Positions 56,969 through 64,000 of a stretch of 64,000 nt of DNA are shown one piece after another. The notes beneath the pieces are model-generated. The model saw only the letters and a list, made by a program, of their open reading frames with translations. It made no database searches and had not been told where the DNA came from. Numbering within the stretch: the stretch's first letter is position 1; each line of letters starts with the position of its first letter. The stretch is from positions 1-64,000 of the forward strand of contig JAHQIW010007172.1 in the NCBI GenBank assembly GCA_019055375.1. The letters run 5' to 3'. Made by a program: the position numbers and the translations under genes. This DNA is from Parelaphostrongylus tenuis (taxonomy: Eukaryota; Nematoda; Chromadorea; Rhabditida; Metastrongylidae).

Positions 56969-57481
56969 TTAGATTCGCTCTATTGATTTCGTAACAGATT
57001 CTACTGAATTCTTAAATGAGTAAATTAGTTGAATATTTCCTTCTCGGATAGTTACACCACCTCCAGCATAGTCGAGTTCATTATGAATTTTAAAGTGCTT
57101 TTATCATACCTAGAAAATCTCCTCACTAGCCGGATATTGTTCTTGCAATTTTTTCTTATCAAATTAACCTGTTAGTTTTGGTACGACATTTCTGATCAGA
57201 CAGTGGCAGAAAAACAAGGGACAATATTGCCATGAAGTGTCTACTTCAAAGTACGACTTTATAGAGTTGTTGAGAGATACAGTGTACTATAAATTCACGG
57301 TGTCATGAGGGAATGCGACAGCAAAGCCTTTAAGTATTCTATCCCTCTTAGATGCACTTATACTTTCAACTCCACTAAGCATCGTGAAGGTAAGTGATTG
57401 TATATTTGGATTGCACATTAACTTTCGAAGACCTAAGTCAGTGCTTTCGTACACCCTGAAGTCTGGTGCCAATGGGATGAC
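56969..57481 (-). CDS. Unknown gene, last two exons in phase
   Basis: Exon 57481-57299 (APDFRVYESTDLGLRKLMCN and GVESISASKRDRILKGFAVA, donor GTGAAT) and exon 57097-56969 (HNELDYAGGGVTIREGNIQL.., SVESVTKSIERI, stop TAA) join in phase 0, giving 103 residues. If the donor is not used, the first exon ends at a TAG at 57287. Soluble protein; family not recognised. Upstream exons not found. Confidence 0.45.
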
Positions 57482-57499
57482 CTCAAATTATTTCAGTGC

Positions 57500-58140
57500 T
57501 TGATTTGTTCCGTGAACGAGATTGAGCGAGAACCACCATGCAGTGTACGACACCTCCTACCTCTCCGCGGCATACTCTTGCCGCTGGCAGCAGTTATGAA
57601 CAGAGGAGCTCTCATTTAAGCCCGACAAATGCGATGAAGTTAGACTGTTTAGAACATTCTAAGCAGATAAGTGCGTAGATCTAGGCTACTGATCTTCACA
57701 AAGATATACAAAATGGTAAACAGAAGCAACGCAAAGCAACGATTGCAGAAATTCAGCGCGGTGGCTCACAGCCTTGAACCTCATCAACTCGAAAACACTT
57801 AAACAATAAAGAACCAGTCTGACTACATCAGGAGGGCATCACATTCCACAAATTATCTGTTCACAGTGTTCTAATTCCTAAATTGTTCACGTGTGTTATT
57901 GTCAAGATAGTGGCTGGCTGGTCTTTGACAATTCAAACATGCAAGTTGACAAGTGATTATCAAATCGAGTTCAATCAATTGAGTGTGGGCTCTACCAGAT
58001 ATTTCGTAGAGGTAGGATACCTCTGTAGTGGTGTTATCCTTCCCATATTGATTGATCTGGGATTATGTACTAGTCAATAACGAGATGAGCAATTGTTGAT
58101 ATTTATGTAATCGAAGTGTTGCCAACTGCCCTTTTCTGTG
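57500..58140. other. Stretch without a convincing gene
   Basis: A 65-codon plus frame at 57883 has no motif or splice support. Confidence 0.35.
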
Positions 58141-58142
58141 AG

Positions 58143-58437
58143 TAAAACTTACACGAGATTGGTACTCCTTCCTTAAAATCTTATGGATAATGTTTCGGCA
58201 GCTTCGCCTTCGTCAGAGCCTTCATAAAGCTTATATGAAAAGGTCACCGATGTGTTGTGACACCGTGTAAAAAAACACTTGTATTTCCTTTGGTTTTTGA
58301 ATTTTTTTTTGTCAGAGTGTGTCACATCACACCGGTTACCTCTCCCATACAAGTGTTATGAGGGCCCAGCCGAAATCGCCGATACGTTAGCTTTAAAATT
58401 TCAAAGAAGGAGTACCTACTTCGTGTAAGGTTTATTT
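58143..58437. repeat. Family H foldback element
   Basis: Inverted ends TAAAACTTACACGAGATTGG (58143) and TACTTCGTGTAAGGTTTA (58418-58435). Inner inverted words are GGTCACCGATGTG and CACACCGGTTACC. On the minus strand at 58216-58193 it has CTGACGA, A, GGC...GCC, GAAAC, a hammerhead-like core with one extra base before stem II. The Penelope arms at 1-2700 show a similar CTGAAGAAGG...GCCGAAACC. Confidence 0.65.
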
Positions 58438-58599
58438 AGAGAAAAGGACAGTTCCTAAGCTATTTTTCAATTTTCATCACTCATGCTGAGGTTTGGAGGC
58501 GGTCGGACTTTTGAATTGTTGCTAAGTGTTGCTTCTCATTGATCTGGATTTTCATATGATCTACAACAAATTTATGTCTTAATAGCATATTACAAGCCT

Positions 58600-58700
58600 T
58601 TCAGAGGGCTGGTTTGGCACAAAACTACGTTTCGGTATTTTCGCAAACCTCATCAATAGCACATGCCTTTCGCTTCAAGCGTCCCCTTCAACTAAAGGTA
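58600..58700 (-). repeat. Family B copy, hammerhead decayed
   Basis: On the minus strand: GGCATGTGCTA, TTGATGA (core C3 changed to T), GGT...ACC stem II, GAAAC, TTTGTGCC closing stem I. Confidence 0.6.
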
Positions 58701-59189
58701 ACGACGCCGAATATGTTTACTACAGTTTCATATTCGTTTTTCATCTTAAGTTCATTGGATTACAATCATAACCTTAGACAGAAGAACTGATCCAAATAGA
58801 TAAATTTTTATGGTCAAAAATCTTCAGAAAAGATCGTCTTACTGTCATAAGTAACCTGAAGCAATGCCACAAGTACATGAAAACTATCAATTGATCAGCT
58901 CAGCAGCTTTGCCATAATGAGAAAGCAAAGGAGTAACAAGTAATAAATGGAGTGGTTGATGCTAATAGGTTCCATATAGAAGCCCCTAGAGCTTCCAAAT
59001 CACTGCGAAAGGTGACCGAATGCGGAAACTTGGCCTACATAATGATTTTCGGGATATGTTGTGTGTAATATTGTTATTAACACACCATGTAGGTTTGGCA
59101 TAAACTTTCTACTTCGCGAACGAAAGAAAAGACAAGTTCATTATAAGATTGCATACTTATATGTTAGACGGCGACAGTTGAAAAACCGA

Positions 59190-60040
59190 TCTGATTCGTT
59201 GAACAAAAATCTTTCATAGGAGTGCTAGTAATCATTCGTAGGCCTGAATCCCTCGCTAGAGCCCCACGTGGCCGGCTTTCGAAAAGACCCTTTTACGACG
59301 ATGTAAAATTCCAAATAAATTGTTTCTCACACCCTCCGCGCGCCTTCATTTTCTCACACGTGTAGTTCGCTGGAAACACGAAAAACATATTTGTTAGAAA
59401 AACTTTCGTAGTATTTGAGTCATCGTTTTATCTGGAGTTCCCTTCAAGGCGGAGAATAAATTCTCGAATGGATTACAAATTGCATCCCACCTACATATCC
59501 AACGAGCAAGCCCTCGACCAGCTGGCCGCGCCTCCCCCAGACCCCTTGGACTAACCGATAAAAGCTCGCCGAAAATGCAAAGTCAATTTTATTCTCCCTG
59601 CCAACGATATTCCCAGAAAATAACCACATCGTTGGAATTATTGAAACTTGCGCTATCGATTGATTAGTAGTAGTCTGAAGAAAGAGCTCTGTCCGGCGAG
59701 TTTAAAGCACAAATCTTTTCTTTCTCCTACACAGCTATCAAAAGAGCTTTTCCAAAAAACAAACACATTTCTGAGTTCTTCGAAACTTGTGGTATCAAAT
59801 GAATACTAGTACTCTAAGGAAGGAGTTTTTATCCAGCGAAATGAAATCAAGATGAGAAAGAAAAAACTTGTGGTCGTGTGAAACATAATTTTATTTTGAG
59901 TCTCACAGCGTTATCAAAAGGTGTTTTGGAAAAACGCGCCAAGCGCGGCTCTAGCCAGAGACGTAAACTCTCGAATGAATACTAATACTCCTACCAAATG
60001 TTTCCTTCAGCGAATTAGAACGGTTTCAATTTGTCGCCGT
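59190..60040 (+). repeat. Family C copy
   Basis: From AAAACCGATCTGATTCGTTG to TTTCCTTCAGCGAATTAGAACGG the ends are inverted. Interior words (TAGAGCCCCACGTGGCC, AAATTGTTTCTCACACCC, CCCAGAAAATAACCACATCG, CTCTGTCCGGCGAG) follow the family order; about 0.85 kb. Confidence 0.8.
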
Positions 60041-60158
60041 CTAACATATAAGTACTCAAATTGTACCAAAGATCATGTGTGTTCTTAATGCATCCCTAGG
60101 CAATGTGCTACGCACGCAATAAAATAATATAGAAATTTTGCACTAGTATTAAGCGATC

Positions 60159-60697
60159 TCACTTTCCATATATCAAGATATCCTTTGATGTTTTATGTAG
60201 AAAATAACATTCATTAACAAAAATTCTTCTTGGTATCAAAATCCATCTGGTTCCTTTATGTGTAGCGACTACGGAGTCGTGTTGGGAAATGAATCCTTGA
60301 AGCAAATTAGTATCAAAACTGAAATAAATGAAAGGTAGAGGTAGACTTGTGAAGGAGCTTAAGGTGTGCAAAACGCGTACATTTTGTAAACAACACGGAC
60401 CATGCATGTAGTAGGCTCCAAGTCGTTCCATCTTGTACATAACATATAAACTTGCTACAGTAGTAGGTTCGTCGAAATCAAAGAGTTTCACTTTGATCGT
60501 TGATTGATAATCAGAAATGTGGTTTCAGAGAATGCTCTAGTTTCAAAGATCCAGAATGGTGCCGAAAACAGTTGAACCAACTAACGAGCCTAAGCAGTCA
60601 CTAGCACTTAAGCACTATGCACAGCTTCTTGGAGCGCGTTAGTCATACCTGTATGGATTTGTTGCCTCCACGTTGATCTGACTTCTTGAAGAATCCT
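60159..60697 (-). CDS. Unknown gene, two phased exons
   Basis: Exon 60697-60649 (acceptor ATTTGCAG, RILQEVRSTWRQQIHT, donor GTATGA) joins in phase 1 to an exon starting at 60490 that reads VKLFDFDEPTTVASLYVMYK, MERLGAYYMHGPCCLQN and stays open to TAG at 60159. Within it a GTACGC donor and a perfect TTATTTCAG acceptor could remove a short piece, but the phases do not fit, so read-through is the simplest model. Family not recognised. Confidence 0.45.
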
Positions 60698-61124
60698 CTG
60701 CAAATGATCCGTATTATTTTTCGAATTAACCAATCAGACCTTATCAGATAATTAGCTATAGTATGTGCCAAACTCAATAAAAGCAAGGCTGGTTCATGCC
60801 ACGTTCACTCAGTGATAAACGAGATGATAGATGAGAAAATAGAAAGGAAGAAGCCTTTTTTAGAAAGATCCTCATGATTTTGGAATGTATCATAATTATT
60901 TCATATTTCCACTAATATATGCTAGATTCTTGAACACTTCATGCTGCTACTGAGAAAGTGGTTTGGAATTTATTATTGAAAGCGTAGTACGCTCAATTTC
61001 CAATCAATAATCTTTAAAACAGAAGGATAAAAGAATCGAGCCGTTCCTTGTAATTTTAAGTAATCTTTTTGCCCTAGTAAACCATTCAGAGGCTTTTTGC
61101 GACGATATATCTAACAGCTTAGAA

Positions 61125-61275
61125 GATCAGATCAAGGTGAAGGAGAAGCAGGATGCGAAGAAAAAAGGAAGAAGAACAGAAACAAGGAAAATGAAAAATA
61201 TGAAAGAAGTGATAAAAACGACGACGAACAGAAGAGGAAAAAGGAAGAAGAATGAGGGAGGAAAATAAAGAGCAC
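61125..61275 (+). repeat. Purine-rich tract
   Basis: About 150 bp that is almost entirely A and G, mostly GAAGAA/GGAAAA words. Likely simple sequence; frames read from it are artefacts. Confidence 0.85.
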
Positions 61276-61381
61276 AAAACAGACGGCATCTTTTCTTGAT
61301 AATCCTCCCACTCTTTTAGGCAAACATCAAGTATTCTTTTCAAAAATCTTCACCAAGGATCTCCTTTCGTCTTTAACTGGT

Positions 61382-61620
61382 TCACTTCCTCTTAATGTAA
61401 ACAGCACAAATGAGTGAGTAGCCCGCTGGAATAGTGTTGTCATTTTGTTGTACTCGCCATGACAAATCGTAGTCTTCGTTTATTCCAAGTGGCACCTTAA
61501 TTGGAAAGCGTCACTGTTATTCATTAGACGTAAAGGTCGGTCAGTCAACAGAGGTGTCGCGACAACAATCGGGTGGGTTGTTTCGGACTCTACTAATTCT
61601 GTTTCTATGTAATCGGCTTC
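61382..61620 (-). pseudogene. Unknown exon with one-base frameshift
   Basis: On the minus strand ETTHPIVVATPLLTDRPLR..MNNSDAFQL (61580-61500) continues in another frame as VPLGINEDYDLSWRVQQ..NTIPAGYSLICAVYIKRK with stop at 61382. One G missing near 61497 would restore a single frame. No family recognised. Confidence 0.4.
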
Positions 61621-61895
61621 GATTTACGTTATGGCTATTATTCCAACCACTTTAATTTTTATTATATTAATAAAATGATTCTGCGCTTTTTTTTTGCTCT
61701 GTATCTCACTGAATATTCTCGGCGCTTCAAATGTAGCAAAGTATTGAAGTTAATGCTCGCATAGATGATAGACGAATTTCATGGATTCTTCATGTGTTTC
61801 AAAACATTCTGACATTTTAGCTATTAGAACGTGACTGAATGCCTATTTGACCCATAAAATGACAACGGCCCACTGAATCAGTGTGTTTTCCTCAG

Positions 61896-62650
61896 CCAAA
61901 CAATGTGAAAGATTGATTGCATCTATTTCCATACAAAATTTCGCTAAGGTCGTTTATTTCCCTGAAAATTCGACACTGAATTTTCATTACTTCTTAGTCG
62001 GTCTGTCGATTAATCACAAAATCAGTGCCGTTTTAGAAGAGTCGCAAAAAGATGGACCTCTTCCCAAACCACATAGGTCAGGAACTGCTTGCAGTGATAG
62101 TTAGCGCAATCCAAATAATCCATGTTTCCGAATTAAACTACCAGTAATCAGAACTCTGTGAGCCAAGAGAGTGATATGAATCCAGATTTTTAATGATTGA
62201 TGCATTTGAAGAATTTTTCAACACCCACCACTTCACTTCAATCTTTTTTTCTTTTTTTCTCAGAATTCCAGTGGAAAAAAAAGTTCTGCTCAGCAAGTTA
62301 AGGAAAGTCGCTATCCTTAACATATCTAGCCGAAGGTCTACAACCACTCTGTGATCCTAAAAGACTGATGATTGTCAATGATGATGACTTGCAAAAACTT
62401 TCACACGATCACTGCGGAGTTCAAGTACTTAATTCAGGATTTGCTCTTAATTCAACTATTCAATCAAACAAGCATCGTTAGTACTCATGGGAAATCAGAA
62501 GCGTACCAGTTAACTGGGAACTGTCTTAGATTCCCAGTGACTTATCCTACAAAGAAGGCACTTGAGAGTCCAACGTCCAATGTTAGCAATTTTGACCGGT
62601 CACGTACATCTATTAATAGTTATTTGAGACTGAGCGAAGCTGAAACATAG
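61896..62650 (+). CDS. Unknown gene, three phased exons
   Basis: Exon 61896-62076 (acceptor TTTTCCTCAG; LNFHYFLVGLSINHKISAVL..., donor GTCAGG), exon 62264-62335 (acceptor TTTTTCTCAG; IPVEKKVLLSKLRKVAILNI, donor GTCTAC) and exon 62530-62650 (acceptor CTGTCTTAG; YPTKKALESPTSNVSNFDRS, stop TAG) join in phase 2 both times. Without the second splice the frame ends at TGA 62352-62354. Serine-rich basic C-terminus. Upstream exons not found; no family recognised. Confidence 0.45.
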
Positions 62651-62689
62651 AGTTTACTGAAGTTTTTTCATGATTTTTTTACACGATTC

Positions 62690-62770
62690 CTTATCACGCT
62701 TTATTGTGAGGGTCCCAGCACTTCTAACACCCGATTCGTCCAGTCGCATGCATCCTTCGAACATTTCACT
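62690..62770 (+). repeat. Family A fragment
   Basis: TATTGTGAGGGTCCCAGCACTTCTAACACCCGATTCG matches the family A start. Confidence 0.5.
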
Positions 62771-63435
62771 TTTCGCTATCGCTGCTGTCTGAGGAGTTCG
62801 TATTCGTTATTATGCATGTCGTATAAGCCACTCAAGTGAAATGTCGCAACCTTCTTATAGCCAAAGGAAGGATCGAGGCAGCACCTTTCCACCTGATAGC
62901 CTGCATGACTTACCCAGTCAATCATTTTGAATTCAAGCTATAATAATAAATGGTGGTAATATAATCGAGATTCAAAACGTTGGGCTGCTATCCAGCAAAG
63001 CAATGAGCTTTCTTCAATTTCATGTATAACAACTAATACCAATCGGGCTTCTGCAGGATGGATTATGACCGGAGGGGCAAAATATTAATCGGGAATAGCC
63101 AAGAGACCGCGGTGTTATTTGGAGATTTGCCAAATGTAGTCACTTCAAAATGGCTGGTGTCTTGTATATAGGTTCCTTAGCCCATTATAAATCCTTAATT
63201 AACAGACCAGTATTGATGCTTTTCCCAACCCTCAAAGGAAATTGAGTAAAAGATGACGTTTCGAGACGTCGAGAAGTTTGCTTGTGTAGTGTTGGCGTAG
63301 TCGTCTAACATTAATGTGCGTTTGCCGAGTTTTGGATATCGCAGGTCACCTTTAACAGCCACGATGCGTCAGATTTATTGTTTTCGTATGTACGTAAACG
63401 TATTGATGAGTTTAGTCATGCGTGTACCTGCTTAT

Positions 63436-63520
63436 GTATGTATGTATGTATCTGTGTGCACGGTGTGTGTGTATGTGTGTGTGTTTTGTGTTGTGTTGTA
63501 TGTGCGTGTATGTGTCTGTG
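63436..63520 (+). repeat. GTAT/TG microsatellite
   Basis: Four GTAT units followed by an impure (TG)n tract. Confidence 0.9.
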
Positions 63521-63819
63521 ATGTATAGATTCTATCCTCATTCCCTTGAAAATTTACAATAATCTGTGAATTAAAGAATGGGTGCGCGGAGGTCCTTCTG
63601 TACAACAAGAATCAGTCTATTCATGAACGCCGCTATAACAACAATCTGTGAGCTGTCCGCTTTAGGAACTCCCGATGATTTATTACATTCCTAAAGTCAT
63701 GTTTTAAGACATGGAATGAGGAGACTGCACCGACGATATGTAAAGGAGCATTCGTGTAGCTCAATATCTACGCCTAATCTTTTCGACTGTTTTTGAAACC
63801 TCGCTCAAAACACTATAAT

Positions 63820-64000
63820 CTGATAACATATTTTGAGCCTTTCATGAGGTCTATTATGGCACTTATACAGTGCAAGGCAAGCGTTTCACATTATAGCCTG
63901 GTTAGTTGCACGGTGCCTTCCAATTCATCCAGTTCCGCGGAGAGATACCTCTTTTATAGAGGAACTTATGCTAAACTATTTATACGTGCACATAGGTGAT
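63820..64000 (-). repeat. Family B copy cut by the window end
   Basis: On the minus strand: GGCACCGTGCAA and TTGCACTGTATAAGTGCC form a perfect long stem I, but the core reads CTAACCA and GAAAC follows an irregular stem II. Decayed ribozyme. Confidence 0.65.

Noticed and set aside
61119..61343. Ser/Leu/Phe-rich minus-strand frames as a gene
   Set aside because: They read the complement of a purine-rich simple tract.

Overview
The window looks like nuclear DNA of a parasitic nematode, probably a hookworm or another strongylid. The evidence is AT-rich DNA, nematode-style short introns (53-136 nt) with TTTCAG acceptors in the best gene models, RTE-like LINEs, mariner and Penelope-like elements, tRNA-like SINEs and many old dispersed repeats. 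The species assignment is inference. There is no bacterial operon, rRNA, CRISPR or intact tRNA gene. Coding sequence is split into small exons, so simple open reading frames miss most of it. The gene models below were built by hand from splice sites and reading phase.

Layout. 1-2700: Penelope-like retroelement (RT plus GIY-YIG nuclease) with inverted arms. 3.2-3.8 kb: hammerhead-type repeat. 3.9-5.4 kb: an unknown minus-strand exon, then a five-exon REEP/Yop1-type gene on the plus strand. 6.0-12.0 kb: tandem hammerhead repeat dimer, mariner remnant, RTE-like LINE with a nested repeat, a tRNA-like foldback and a further LINE fragment. 12.0-12.6 kb: a broken gene with a C-terminal membrane segment. 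13.5-15.2 kb: a complete four-exon gene for a very divergent 14-3-3-like protein (minus). 15.6-18.5 kb: two unknown minus-strand genes. 19-22 kb: repeats, including a hammerhead fold of a second type. 22.2-26.3 kb: an unknown multi-exon minus-strand gene. 27-47 kb: foldback repeats, LINE pieces, a diverged 370-bp tandem array, SINEs and microsatellites, with isolated plus-strand exons near 30.4, 39.0-39.8, 42.8 and 43.4 kb. 47.0-47.2 kb: a near-perfect palindrome carrying a hammerhead with an intact core. 48-64 kb: scattered weak or unknown exons (48.1-48.8, 55.9, 57.0-57.5, 60.2-60.7, 61.4, 61.9-62.65 kb) among more foldback repeats and SINEs.

Most notable: a repeat family ('family B' here, about a dozen copies) carries type I hammerhead self-cleaving ribozymes. 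It occurs as a direct tandem dimer of about 344-bp units and as inverted dimers, which resembles animal retrozymes. At least two more repeat types have hammerhead-like cores. A Penelope-like element, the class of retroelement linked to such ribozymes, is in the same window. The second highlight is the divergent 14-3-3-like gene, whose phosphopeptide-binding residues appear to be lost. Exon calls outside the REEP and 14-3-3 genes rest on splice sites, phase and open frames only and are less certain.
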